A stretch of DNA of 64,000 bases from Ornithinimicrobium sp. CNJ-824 (GTDB lineage: Bacteria > Actinomycetota > Actinomycetes > Actinomycetales > Dermatophilaceae): assembly GCF_001942405.1 (NCBI RefSeq), contig NZ_MKKA01000011.1, positions 248,001 to 312,000 on the forward strand, given 5' to 3'. The notes under the pieces are model-generated. The model did not search any database. It saw only the letters and a list, made by a program, of their open reading frames with translations, and was not told the DNA's origin. Made by a program: the position numbers and the translations under genes. Shown here piece by piece: positions 51,813 to 62,159 of this stretch (position 1 is its first letter; each line of letters opens with the position of its first letter).

Positions 51813-53094
51813 GCCTCGCCCCCGTCGCCGGTGGTGCCGGCGTCGGACTCCTCCGCCGAGAGCCGGCCGTCGATCTCCCGGCGCGGCCGCAGCAGGACCA
51901 GCTCGACCTGGGAGCCGGCGGTCACCTCCTCCTCGTCCGCCCCGCTGACCGCCAGGGCGTCGGCCATCGCCAGCCCGGCCACCAGGTGCGACCCCGCCCC
52001 TCCGACCGGCTCCACCGCATACTCCCCCGTGACGTCGCGCGAGATCCGAACCCGGGTGTAGGTCCTGCGGTCCGAGGCGCTGCGCCAGCCCGTGGTGACC
52101 AGCCCCGTGGTGTTGCTGTCGCTGACCCGCCGGCCGGCCCTGCGCTCCAGCGCGGGACGGACGAAGACCTCGAAGCTGACCAGGGCGCTCACCGGGTTGC
52201 CCGGCAGCGTGAAGACGGGGACCTTGCGCTTGCCGAGGACGCCGAACCCCTGCGGCTTGCCGGGCTGCATGGCCACCTCGACGAACTCGGTCGTGCCCTC
52301 CCCGCTGAGCACCTTCTTGACGATGTCGTAGGCCCCCTTGCTCACCCCGCCGGTCGTGATGATGGCGTCCGCGTGGTCGAGGTGGTGCTTGATCTCCTTC
52401 TTCGTCGCGGACTCGTCGTCGGGCAGGGAACCCACGTGCACGGGGAAGAACCCGGCCTCGCGGACCAGCGCCTCCAGCATGGGCCCGTTGGAGTCCACGA
52501 TCTGGCCCGGGCCGACGGGTTCGCCGACCGGCACCAGCTCGTCGCCGGTGGACAGGACCACGACCCGGACGGGGCCGACAACCTCCACCTGCTCCACCCC
52601 GGCCGAGACCAGGGCGGCCAGCTGCGGGGCCCCGACCCGGGTGCCGGCGGGCAGCACGACCTCGCCCGCCCGCACGTCCTCCCCCGCCCGGCGGATGTTC
52701 GCGCCCTCCTCCGGCTGGACCCGGAACTGGGCCTCCCGGACGTGCCCGTCGGTGTCCTCGACGCGGACGACCGCGTCCGCCCCGACCGGGATGGGGGCCC
52801 CCGTCATGATCCGCCAGGCCTGGCCGGGCACGTGCTCGCGCGGGAGCGGGTCGCCGGCCGCGACGTCGCCCGACACGGGCAGGAGGACCGGGTTCTCCGG
52901 CGAGGCGCCGCGCAGGTCCTCGCGACGCACGGCATACCCGTCCATGGAGGAGTTGTCGAAACGGGGCAGGTCGACCTGGCTGCGGGCGTCGGCCGTGGTC
53001 ACCAGCCCGTGGGCCCGGGGGACCGGCACGTCCGGGTCTCGACGGGGTGGACCTGCTCCAGGATGTTCTCGAGGTGCTCCTCGACGCTGATCAT
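51809..53094 (-). CDS. MoeA/gephyrin-like protein (Glp or molybdopterin molybdotransferase, frameshifted)
   Basis: A 428-residue MoeA-fold protein: [82 protein letters not shown], and [19 protein letters not shown] true MoeA inserts molybdate into molybdopterin; in Corynebacterium the paralogue Glp in this locus instead binds FtsZ and GlpR. One base is missing near 53035, so VHPVET joins [14 protein letters not shown]. The start [15 protein letters not shown] is typical. Neighbours moaC and glpR each support one of the two roles; both may apply. Confidence 0.9.
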
Positions 53095-53157
53095 GGGTGC
53101 GCGCCTTTCTGCTCGGGGTCTGGCGCCCAGCGTAGTCAGCCGGTCCACAATGGCCTG

Positions 53158-53823
53158 GTGAACATCCGGCCGGAGGTCCCGTCCCTGCCCGAGCACCGCC
53201 CCGGGGCGGACGTGGCGGAGGAGAAGGCGCGGTGGCGCTCGGCGGTGCGGGCGGCCCGGCGCGAGCTGGTCGAGGGGTGGGGCGGACCGGGACGGGACCT
53301 GGCCGCCGGACGTCTCGCCGCGGCGGGTCTGGCGGTGGTGACCGAGCACGTCGGGCGGACGGGCGGGGCCGGCGCCTGCGGGGCCGGCGCCTGCGCCGCC
53401 CGGGCCACGGTGACCGCCTTCGAGCCGATGCGCACCGAGCCGCCCGTGGACCTGCTGGTCGCGCGGCTGCGGGCTGCCGGCGTGCGCGTGCTCGTGCCGG
53501 TCACGCTGGCCCGGCCCCGGCTGGAGTGGGCCACCCTGGCCGACCCGGCGCGCACACCGTTGGGGCAGGAGGTCCTCGCCGGCGTGGACGTGGCCCTGGT
53601 GCCCGCCCTGGCGGTGGACCGCGACGGGGTGCGCCTGGGCCAGGGGGGCGGCTACTACGACACGACGCTGCCCCGGCTGCGGGAGCTGGCTCCCGGTGCC
53701 CCCGTCGTCGCGGTGCTGCACGACCACGAGCTCGTGCCCCGGATGCCGGCCGCGGCGCACGACGCCAGGGTGGACGGCGTGCTGCGGCCGGGGACCGGGG
53801 TGACCTGGCTCGACTGCCGGTGA
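53158..53823 (+). CDS. 5-formyltetrahydrofolate cyclo-ligase family protein
   Basis: Converts 5-formyl-THF to 5,10-methenyl-THF with ATP. The 221-residue protein has an Arg-rich start (EKARWRSAVRAARREL), TVTAFEPMRTEPPVD, and the ATP/folate motif VRLGQGGGYYDTTLPRL. A Gly/Ala/Cys insert near residues 60-75 is low complexity. GTG 53158 has CACAAT ending 6 bases before it and no ribosome site; a later GTG near 53210 is possible. It is divergent from moeA/glp, the usual arrangement in Actinobacteria. Confidence 0.9.
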   Translation: MNIRPEVPSLPEHRPGADVAEEKARWRSAVRAARRELVEGWGGPGRDLAAGRLAAAGLAVVTEHVGRTGGAGACGAGACAARATVTAFEPMRTEPPVDLLVARLRAAGVRVLVPVTLARPRLEWATLADPARTPLGQEVLAGVDVALVPALAVDRDGVRLGQGGGYYDTTLPRLRELAPGAPVVAVLHDHELVPRMPAAAHDARVDGVLRPGTGVTWLDCR

Positions 53824-53831
53824 TGCGGTGA

Positions 53832-53854
53832 CCCCGCCGGTCAGCCGGGCGGGG
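53832..53854. terminator. Weak hairpin between convergent genes
   Basis: CCCCGCC (53832-53838) and GGCGGGG (53848-53854) form a 7-bp stem with a 9-base loop straddling the end of the acylase gene, between it and the cyclo-ligase stop. It may end one or both transcripts; the stem is short. Confidence 0.4.
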
Positions 53855-56539
53855 CCGCCGTGAGGGTCAGCGTGTGGTGGGCCCGCTCCAGCACCGCGTC
53901 GCGGCCAGAGACCATCGGGTAGGTCCCGCCCTCCAGCCAGGTCCTGCTCTGGTCGGTGTGGTTGGGGTGGAACGGGTGACCCGAGTTGCCGGTCTGGTTG
54001 ACCCACCGGGAGGCGTCCAGGTCCCCGAGGTCGACGACCATCCGCATCGAGGGGGCCGAGGTGACCTCGAAGCTGCCGGTCGAGGCGTCCCAGTTCATCG
54101 CGTTGACGACGGCGCTGGACCCGGCCGCCGGGCGGGCCGGCTGGCCGAAGACCCCCCGGACCAGCGCCGGCACGTCGTCCCCGGAGAGCACCTCGTGCTC
54201 GAGCCGCACCTGGTGCAGCTGACCCCAGGTCCAGTCCTCGACGTCCTTGGAGATGTCCCGGGTCAGGTCCAGGCGGGCCTGCTCCATCGCGGTGCGGATC
54301 ACCTCGTCACGCGACTCCACGACGCCGGGGGTGCGCCGGTCGTCCCACCAGCGGCTGTCCGGACGGGCGAGCAGGTCCTCCAGCAGCAGCATCGCCCGGG
54401 AGTTGCCGGTGGCCGCCAGGTCCGGCGGCAGCTCGTCGTCGAAGACAGTCTCGAGCAGGTTGGCGTAGACGGCGTAGAAGTAGGCGGCCGCGGCCGACTG
54501 CGCACCCTCCGCCGGCGCCGTCAGGTCCCAGTCCCGGAGCAGGTCCTGGGCCTCGGCGTAGAAGTCGTTGTCCAGGTCCAGCCGGAGCAGGTGGGGCACG
54601 AGCACCTCGGCGAAGGCGTTGTTGTCGTCCAGCTGGACCTGGCCCATGGCCTGGACGTCCAGGGGTTCCCCGGCCTCGATGCGGTCCGTGAGCAGCTCCA
54701 GGATCCGGGTGGAGCGGTAGCCCTTGTCCCACTCGCTGGTGAGGAAGGGGGTGGCGCCCCGGGCGACCGCCTGGTTGGCCGCGACGATCACCCCGTCCTC
54801 CGGGTTGAGCGCGTGCGGCATCTCCTCGAAGTCCACCCAGCCGGTCCAGGCGTAGGCCTCGTCCCAGCCCGGCGCGGGGTAGAACCCGGGGGGCGTCCCG
54901 TGCGTGGCCGACCTGCGGACCGGCACCAGCCCGGGCGCTGGTAGCCGATGTTGCCCTCGGTGTCCGCGTAGATCAGGTTCTGGGACGGGACCGCGAAGAG
55001 GCGGGCGGCGTCGCGGAACTCCTCCCACCCCGCGGCCCGGTTGATCGCGAAGACCGCCTCGACGGTGCGGCCCGGCTCCAGCGCGGTCCACGCCAGGGCG
55101 ACCTCGTAGTCGTCGGACGTCTCCACCCCGCCCAGCGGGGCGTCGGTCCCGACGGCGGCGACCGGGTCGAGGACGTCGGAGACGATCGGTCCGTGCGAGG
55201 ACTCGCGCACGGTCAGCTCGACGTCCTCGCCCCCGGCGACCTCGATCGTCTCGGTCCGCACGTCCAGCGGCACGTAGGCGTCCCCCCGGAGCACCCGGTC
55301 GCCGTCGACGTCCTCGAGGTAGAAGTCGGTGACGTCGGGGTCGAGGTTGGTGATGCCCCAGGCGATGTCCTGGTTGTGCCCGATGACCACGCCCGGCAGC
55401 CCGGCGAAGGTGAACCCGGTGACGTCGAAGGGGCACGCCTCGGAGACCTCGCGGCAGTGCAGCCCGGCCTGCAGCCAGATGCCCGGCTGGCTGGTCTCCA
55501 GGTGCGGGTCGTTGGCCAGGAGCGGCGCCCCGGAGGCGGTGTGCTCGCCGGAGACCACCCAGGAGTTGGAGCCGATGCCCTCGCCGGCCCCCAGCAGCCG
55601 GGGCACGGCGTCCAGGGTCGCCCCGGCCGCGACCAGGGCCTCCGCCGCCTCCCCGTCGGCGAGCCAGTCGTGGGTCAGCCCCCCGGTGGGCCCGGGCGGG
55701 GCGACGGCCTCGCCGAGGCGGGCCCGCTCCGCCGGGTCGACGGTCTCCCCCGGCGCCGGTGCGCGCACGGCCCCCGCGGTCCCTCCTCGGGAGTCGGCGT
55801 CGTCCGGACCCGTGCGCCGGGCCGGGGGCGACCACTCGCCGGGGCTGAGGATCGGGGGGTGGTCGGCGACGGGGTAGTCCGGGTAGAGCTCGCCCAGCTG
55901 GGGCAGCGGTACCTGGCCGACAAGCCGCCCGCGCGTCAGCTCGTCCTCGTAGTTCCCGCGGAGGTCCCAGGCCATGGCCTTGAGCCAGGCCAGGGAGTCG
56001 ACCGGGTCCCACCGCCGCACCTGGTAGTCCGGCGCCGACCGGGCGAGCACGACGTACTCCAGCCCCATCCGCGACGGGGAGCCCTGCTGGTCGATGTAGG
56101 CGTTCACCCCGTTGGCGTAGGCCTGCAGGTAGCCCCGTACGTCCGGGTCCAGCAGGGCGAGCTCCTGCTCGGCCACCCGGCGCCAGCCGAGGGTGCGGAT
56201 GACCTTGTCCGTCTCCAGCCCCGCCTCCCCGACGAGCTCGGAGAGCCGGCCGCTGACCACGTGCCGGCGAAGGTCCATCTGGAAGAACCGGTCCTGGGCC
56301 GCGGTGAACCCCTGGGCGGTGAACAGGTCGGCCGCGGTGTCGGCGTAGAGATGGGTGACCCCCAGCTCGTCGCGGACGACCTCGACCGGCGCCGACAGCC
56401 CGGCCACCTCCAGCTCGCCCGTCGTCTGGGGGAACGCCCTGCGGGTCAGACCGACGCCCAGCACGGCCGTGGCCACGACGACGACCACGAGGATCGCCAC
56501 CAGGGGCACGGCCACGCGCTGCCACACGGGTCGGGACAC
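53841..56539 (-). CDS. Penicillin acylase (N-terminal nucleophile hydrolase) family protein (frameshifted)
   Basis: An 899-residue envelope hydrolase that cleaves amide bonds of penicillins, acyl-homoserine lactones or related molecules. It has a membrane anchor (VAVPLVAILVVVVVATAVL), the alpha chain with VEVVRDELGVTHLYADTAAD and GFTAAQDRFFQMDLRR, a spacer, and the beta chain starting at Ser324 in GIGSNSWVVSGEHTASG, the nucleophile exposed by self-cleavage. Also present are LLANDPHLETSQPGIW and GHNQDIAWGITNLDPDVTDF. One base is missing near 54937 (GYQ to APGLVPVRRSATHGTPPG). GTG 56539 has TAGTCT ending 7 bases before it. Confidence 0.92.
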
Positions 56540-56585
56540 GGGCTCCAGACTAGGTCACGCGTACCGGAGCAGGCGGGAGGACCCG

Positions 56586-56591
56586 TAGAAT
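56586..56591 (+). promoter_or_regulatory. -10 box of the fmdB-like gene (leaderless)
   Basis: TAGAAT, close to the consensus TATAAT, ends 8 bases before GTG 56600 with no ribosome site between. It is the best -10 match among the leaderless-type starts on this strand. Confidence 0.55.
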
Positions 56592-56599
56592 GGGCGCTC

Positions 56600-56962
56600 G
56601 TGCCGACCTATTCGTACGCGTGCAAGGACTGCGGTCACGCCTTCGACATCCAGCAGGCGTTCAGCGACGACGCCCTGACCGAGTGCCCCAGCTGCGGCGG
56701 CTCGCTGCGCAAGGTCTTCAGCGCGGTCGGGGTCGTCTTCAAGGGGTCGGGCTTCTACCGCACCGACTCCCGCTCCGGCGGAGGAAAGGGCTCGGGCAGC
56801 TCCTCGTCCGGGTCCGGCCCGGCCAAGGACACGGCCGCCGGCACGGGGACCGGGTCCGCGCCCGCCGGGTCGACCGCCTCCGCGGGGAAGCCCTCCGCCG
56901 GCAGCACCGGGTCGTCCACATCGTCCACCGGGTCGGGGTCCTCCTCCACCGGCGCGGCCTGA
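56600..56962 (+). CDS. FmdB family zinc-ribbon protein
   Basis: A 120-residue protein: an N-terminal zinc ribbon VPTYSYACKDCGHAF..CPSCGGSLRKVFS with two Cys-x2-Cys pairs, then FKGSGFYRTDSR and a Ser/Gly/Thr-rich disordered tail. FmdB-type proteins are small putative regulators; function is unknown. GTG 56600 gives the family start. It precedes the SAF-domain gene, its usual partner order in Actinobacteria (fmdB, SAF protein, mscL). Confidence 0.92.
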   Translation: MPTYSYACKDCGHAFDIQQAFSDDALTECPSCGGSLRKVFSAVGVVFKGSGFYRTDSRSGGGKGSGSSSSGSGPAKDTAAGTGTGSAPAGSTASAGKPSAGSTGSSTSSTGSGSSSTGAA

Positions 56963-57002
56963 ACCGCCCGGGACCGTTCCCTCCCGCGCCTAGTCTCGGC
57001 GC

Positions 57003-57658
57003 GTGCTCGATGCTTTCCCCGGTCCCGGCCGACAGCCCCCGCCCGCGCGACGCAGCGACCGTCCCCGTCGGCCGTCCGGGTCCCGGGCGCGGCGCTTCGT
57101 CTCGGCCGCCCTGGCGGCCCTGGGCGTGGGGATCGTGGCCCAGCTGGCGGCGTCCCGTCCGGTCCCCGACGCGTCCGGGTCGTCGTGGCGGTCCGGGAGG
57201 TGGCGGTCGGGACGGAGCTGACGGACGGCCTGCTCACGGTCCGTGAGGTCCCGCGGACCGCCGTGCCCGAGGCGGCCCTGGGCGGTCTGGACGAGGCCGT
57301 GGGCCGACCGGCGTCCTCCGTCCTGGCTGCGGGCGAGGTGCTGACCCGTCACGACGTGCGGGCCGCCGACCTCGTGTCCGGGCTCGAGCCCGGGACCGTC
57401 GCCGTGTGGGTCCCGGTCGCCGAGCCGGCCGTCACGGCCGCGCTCGCCGGTGGTGACCGCGTCGACCTGCGGTCGCCCGGGGACGGGTCGTTCCTGGCCC
57501 GGGACGTCCTCGTGCTCGCGGCGGGGCCGGGGGGCCCGGAGCGGGACGGCACGGGCGGCGCGTGGGTGGCCGTCGACGCCGAGCAGGCGCGCTCCCTGGC
57601 GACCCAGCGGGCGGATCCCCTGGGAGGTGCGGCGCACGTGGCCCTGCACCGTCCGTGA
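57003..57658 (+). CDS. SAF-domain (RcpC/CpaB-like) protein (frameshifted)
   Basis: A 218-residue protein with a basic N-terminus, one membrane helix (FVSAALAALGVGIVAQLAA) and an extracytoplasmic SAF domain (VAVREVAVGTELTDGLLTV..VPRTAVPE..ADLVSGLEPGTVAVWVPV). SAF domains occur in pilus-assembly and antifreeze-like proteins; here no pilus genes are near. One base is missing at about 57175, where RPVPDAS joins RVVVAVREV. The GTG start has TAGTCT ending 6 bases before it. It lies between fmdB and mscL. Confidence 0.88.
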
Positions 57659-57809
57659 TCCTCTCGGCACACCCCTACGGGTGGGGGGTACCTCCCCTGC
57701 GCTGCTAGGCTGCCCCACGGACCGAGGCGCGAGGGCTGCGCCCGCCCACCCCCCCAATCACCCTGGACGCCATGGCCGCTGCCCTGCGTCCGCACGGAAG
57801 GAGAAAGCC

Positions 57810-58214
57810 TTGCTGAAGGGCTTCAAGGAATTCATCATGCGCGGCAACGTCATCGACCTCGCCGTCGCCGTCGTCATCGGCGCCGCGTTCGCGGCCGTCG
57901 TCGATCAGGTCGTCTCGAGCCTGGTCACCCCGCTGCTCAACGCCATGGGCGGCGCCGAGGCCCAGGGGCTGGGCTTCGAGATCATCGACGGGAACCCGGC
58001 CACCTACATGGACTTCGCGGCGATCATCAACGCCATCATCGTCTTCCTGCTCACCGCGCTCGTCGTCTACTTCGTCCTCGTCGTGCCGATGAACAAGTTC
58101 AACGAGCTGCGCATGCGTGGCAAGGAGGAGCCGGAGGAGGTCTCCGAGGAGATCGCCACCCTGCGCGAGATCCGCGACCTGCTCGCCGCCCGCCGCAGCG
58201 ACGGGACGCTCTGA
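57810..58214 (+). CDS. mscL: Large-conductance mechanosensitive channel MscL
   Basis: A 134-residue channel that opens under membrane tension to release solutes. It has the amphipathic N-helix LLKGFKEFIMRGN, TM1 VIDLAVAVVIGAAFAAVVDQ with the pore constriction, a periplasmic loop, TM2 INAIIVFLLTALVVYFVLVV, and a cytoplasmic charged helix bundle (EEVSEEIATLREIRDLLAA). TTG 57810 is the start, with AAGGAG six bases upstream; no earlier start in frame makes sense. A TAGGCT box at 57706-57711 is a candidate promoter, giving a 100-base leader. Confidence 0.96.
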   Translation: MLKGFKEFIMRGNVIDLAVAVVIGAAFAAVVDQVVSSLVTPLLNAMGGAEAQGLGFEIIDGNPATYMDFAAIINAIIVFLLTALVVYFVLVVPMNKFNELRMRGKEEPEEVSEEIATLREIRDLLAARRSDGTL

Positions 58215-58251
58215 CCCAGAGCCACCCGCAGGGGATGTCCCCCACGCCCCC

Positions 58252-58282
58252 GGACGCCTCCGGCCCTCGGCCGGGGGCGTCC
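58252..58282. terminator. Hairpin terminator after mscL
   Basis: Arms 58252-58265 and 58269-58282 form a 14-bp stem with one G-U pair and a CTC loop, between the convergent mscL and small-protein stops. It is probably bidirectional; no T tract. Confidence 0.8.
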
Positions 58283-58300
58283 GTGCGTCCGGCGGGCCGG

Positions 58301-58498
58301 TCAGTCCCAGTGCGGAGGACGCTGGTCCACGATCCAGGCGTCCCGTCCGCCGTCCTGCGGGGCGGTGGCGCCGTCCGCCGTGCCCGCCGACGACGGCAGG
58401 TCGTCCGCCGGATCCGTCCCCGCGGCGGTCGCCGGCGCATCGACCCGGCGGTGCCGGCGGGGGCGCGGACGGTCGGCGGGCGGACGGGGGCCGGTCAC
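58301..58498 (-). CDS. Small conserved-looking protein (65 aa) coupled to the DUF4011 gene
   Basis: A 65-residue protein with a basic, Pro/Arg-rich first half and the ordered C-terminal segment DAWIVDQRPPHWD, which resembles a tail I associate with small actinobacterial proteins next to DUF4011 genes. The GTG start overlaps the stop of the large gene as GTGA, so it is translated with it. It may be a partner or regulator of the large NTPase/nuclease. Recall of the conserved tail is from memory and should be confirmed. Confidence 0.65.
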   Translation of the reverse strand: MTGPRPPADRPRPRRHRRVDAPATAAGTDPADDLPSSAGTADGATAPQDGGRDAWIVDQRPPHWD

Positions 58499-61400
58499 GA
58501 GCCGTCCGGTCCCTCGCCGGCCGCGGCCCCGTCGCGGGGCGTCCGCCGACCGGCCGCGCGGAGGGCCTCCAGGACCCGGGCGACCTCGCGGGCGGGGTCG
58601 GTGAAGACGTCGGTCCCCCGCACCCGGAGCGGGACCCACCCCATCCGCGTGAGCTGCTCGTGCCGCAGCCGCACGTCGTCCCGGCCCGGCTCCGTGCGGG
58701 CCGCCTGCGGCGAGACGTCACCGTCGACGGCCACGACCATGCGTGCCGCTGCGCCGTCCCGGTCGTCCTCGGCCACGGCCAGGTCGAGGGCGTGCGGCCC
58801 GTGGCCCATGCCCTCGACCACGGTGAGGCCCTCGTCGCGCAGCCGCCGGGTCAGCTCCGCCAGGACCGCCGACCGGTACCCCCGGTGCGGCTGGTCGGTG
58901 GCGCCGACCGCCTGACGCACGACGTCGGTCCCCGGTCCGGCGGGCCACCGGTCCACCGGGACCGGCGTGACGACCGCGACCCCGTGCCGCGCCGCGGCCA
59001 GCACCGCACCCGCCCGCCGGGCGTCGTGGGCGGCCTGCGGGCCGGTCACCCACAGCACGTGGTCCCGCACCTCGCCGGCCACCCGGTGGACGGGCCGGAC
59101 CAGGCACGGTTCCGGCCGGTCGTCGAGGTCGCCCAGGACCCCGGCCAGCACCGGGTCGGGCGGCGCACCGGCCTCCGAGGCCGACCGGGCCAGCGCGGCG
59201 CGCAGCGCGATGCCCACGTCCTCGGCGGTGGCGTCGTCCTCGGTGACCACGAGCAGGCTGCCGTCGGGGTCCCGCCGGGCCTGCCCCACGGCCAGGTCGA
59301 CGGCCTGGGCGACCTGGGCGCCGACGTTGCCCTCGGCGACCACGGACCGGGCGGCGGGAGCACGCCATACCCCCGGGAAGCTGTGCACGGGCACCGGCAT
59401 GAGCGGGGCCAGCGGGGCGACCAGACCCTGGTGGAGGGCGCGGTACTGGGTCTGCAGGTGCCGGACGGGAAGCACCGCCGAGGCCTCCTCGAGCAGCGAA
59501 CGGGCCGGCTCCTCCCGTCCGGCCTCCCCCTCGGCACGGGGGTCGGCGACCACGGAGAAGGGGACGGGCCCGGGCCCTCCGCCGTCCCCGACGACGAGCA
59601 CCTGCCGGCCCCGGGACAGCGCGGGCACCGACCGGGCGGTCGTCGTGCGCCCGGCCCGCTCGACGACGACGAGGTCGAAGGTGGTGTCGGGAGGCAGCAC
59701 GGCCGGCACGGCGAGCGGCGAGGCGAGCACCACCGGCTGGGCCGCGCGGACCACGTCGGGGGCCCGGCTGATGAGGTCGCGCAGGTCGATGGCTCCCACC
59801 GCGGCCTCGTCGACGGCCCGTTCCCAGGCGGCCAGCTGGGAGGCGTGGGCCTCGCGGGCCCTGCCCAGGCGGCGCAGGACGGCCACCCGTGCCCGTGCGG
59901 CGTTGCGCCGCAGGTGGGCCCGGTCGGCCCGGCGGAAGGCCCGCTCGGCGTCCCGGACGGCCGCGGCCGGCAGCTGCTGGGGGACGGCGTCGGAGCGCAG
60001 GTGCAGCAGGACCGAGGAGCGGTGGACGTAGCGCACCTCGGCGGACACCCGCTCCGGCGGCACTCCCCGGCGGGCCAGGTCGTCGACCAGCTCGCCGAGA
60101 CCCTGCTCCCGGACCGGCTGCAGGAGCGGGTGGGCCACCGCCGCCACCGGGGCCCGGTCGGCCCGGGCGTCCAGCCCGACGAGCCGTTCGAGCACCGTGT
60201 CGAGGTGGACCGTGGTCAGGTCCTGACCCACGGAGGTGGACGCGAATACCTGCGCCAGCCAGGCCAGGTCCTCCCCGACCGGGGCGTGGGCGGCCAGGGC
60301 CTCCTCCCAGCCCTCAGGGGCCGCGGGGCGGGCGGCACGGCCGGCCACCTCCTCCCACTCGGCCCGCTCGTCGCGGGCCCGCCGGACCCGCTGCGGCAGG
60401 TCGCTCGGGGGCGTACCGGGGCGCAGCAGGGAGCGCACCTGGCGGCGCAGGCGGGCGCGGGTCACGGCACCGGGCCGCCCGGTCACCTCGTCGCGGGCCG
60501 CGGTGGCGGCCACCATGTCGTCGAGGGGGGCGTCGTAGATCTGCGGCGAGAAGACGTCGAGCGTCTCGCTCGCGCGGGCCACGAGCGTGAGCCGGTGGGC
60601 CCACTGCTCGAGGGTGACCGGCACCGGCATCCCGGCCGACCGGCAGACCCGCTCGGCCTGCTCGCGGGCGGTCCCGAAGCGCCCGACACCATGCGGGCCA
60701 CGATCTCCTGGGCCCGGGCGGCCTCGTCGGCCGTGGACAGCCGGGCGCCGTACCAGGGGTCGTCGCCACGTCCTCGCGTCCAGGCGCCCGCCGCGGCGGC
60801 CTCCACGAGCGCGTCGGACACCGCGGACAGCTCGTCCTCGCCCAGGGCCTGCAGCTCCCCGGCGGAGAGCCGGACCCGGGAGCCGGGCGGGGTCTCCAGG
60901 GCGGCCAGCGCCGCCAGGTCGTCCTCGACGCCGGCCAGGGACAGTCCCCACGGCTCATGGCGGTGGTGCAGCACGTCGTGCTCGCGTCGCAGCACCACCA
61001 GCGCGTCGGCCCGGGCCGGCAGCGGGTCGGGGCCGGGCTCGGCAGGGACCTCCCGGGGCAGGTGCTCCAGGGCGTGGCGCACCGAGGCCAGCCCGGCGCG
61101 CATCGACGCGGGGTCCTCGGCCAGGTGCAGGCACAGGTCCCCGAGGCCGACGTGCGCCAGTCGACGCTGCAACGACTCCAGGGCGGCGCGCTCCTCGGAG
61201 CAGACGAGCACGCTGCGCCCCTCGGAGAGGGCCGCGACGACGATGTTGGCCACGGTCTGCGTGGCGCCGGTGCCGGCCGGGGTGTCGAGCACCAGGTCGG
61301 CGCCCCGGGAGGCCTCGTCGACGACGAGCCGCTGGGCCCGGTCCGCGTCTAGCGCGGACAGCTCCTGCGCCGGGTCGTCGGCCCGCGACGGGTCCGGCCC

Positions 61401-62159
61401 GTCACCGGGGAAGGAGACGTCGACCCCCGCCAGGGCCGCGGCCACGTCGTGGCCCGCCAGGGAGTGCGGGTCCCCGGTGAAGCTGGTGACCAGCGGCAGC
61501 TTGGCCCACGGGAAGGTGCCGAGCACCATCTGCGGCCCGATCGCGAAGCCGGTCAGCTCCACGCAGAGCTGCTCGAGGGCCTGGTAGGTCATCCGGGGGT
61601 CGAACCCGTGGTGCTGGGCCGACAGCCCGGCCAGGCCCACCGGGTCCAGGTCGAGGTGCATCTCGCTGCGCAGGTAGTGCTCCAGCACCGGGTTGAAGAC
61701 GACGTCCTCGTGCAGCTCCAGGACGTGGTCGGAGTGGGCCGCGTCCACCGGCCGGATGCGGCAGCTGCGCAGCAGCACCGGGGCCCGGGGAGGCACGGGC
61801 ACGCGCTGCAGGCTCCACGTCGCCAGCCCGATCGCCAGGAACCCGGTCTCCATCCCGTGCTCGCGGCGCAGCTCGGACGTCTTGTCCCGGATGGCCCCGA
61901 TCCGACGAGAGGCGTCGAGGAAGGCGACGTGCTCGCGGACCAGCTCGGACAGCAGCGTCGGTCGGCCGGAGAGCAGCTTGGCCACCCCGCCCGGGTGGGC
62001 CAGGTTGAGGTCGAACGTGCCGGTCAGCGACGTGCGGTGCCACAGCAGGGTGTTCGGCCCGCCGAGCTCGGCAACCTCCCGCCGCCACCGTCCGCGGGCG
62101 CGCTGGACGGCCTCCACCCGGGCAGGGTCGAGGGCGGATGATGGATGGGCCGGGGTCAC
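58495..62159 (-). CDS. DUF4011-type helicase-like NTPase with C-terminal restriction-endonuclease-like domain (frameshifted)
   Basis: A 1221-residue protein. Residues 1-250 form the DUF4011-like domain (GPNTLLWHRTSLTGTFDLN). The P-loop region reads VLDTPAGTGATQTVANIVVA: an Ala replaces the Walker A Lys, so ATP hydrolysis may be lost or altered. Helicase-like blocks follow (SVLVCSEERAALESLQRRL, TFDLVVVERAGRT, LQTQYRALHQGLV). The C-terminus has an endonuclease-like fold (GHGPHALDLAVAEDD, ARMVVAVDGD, RLRHEQLTRMGWVPLRVRG), as in REase_MTES_1575-type domains. One base is missing near 60690 (ARMV to GRFGTAREQAERV). GTG 62159 overlaps the MFS gene stop. Role unknown; DNA repair or defence is plausible. 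Confidence 0.8.

Noticed and set aside
57661..57809. Riboswitch upstream of mscL
   Set aside because: The 150-base leader has GC-rich short repeats around GGGGGGTACC but I could not build a fold matching a known riboswitch class; a plain promoter (TAGGCT) explains it.
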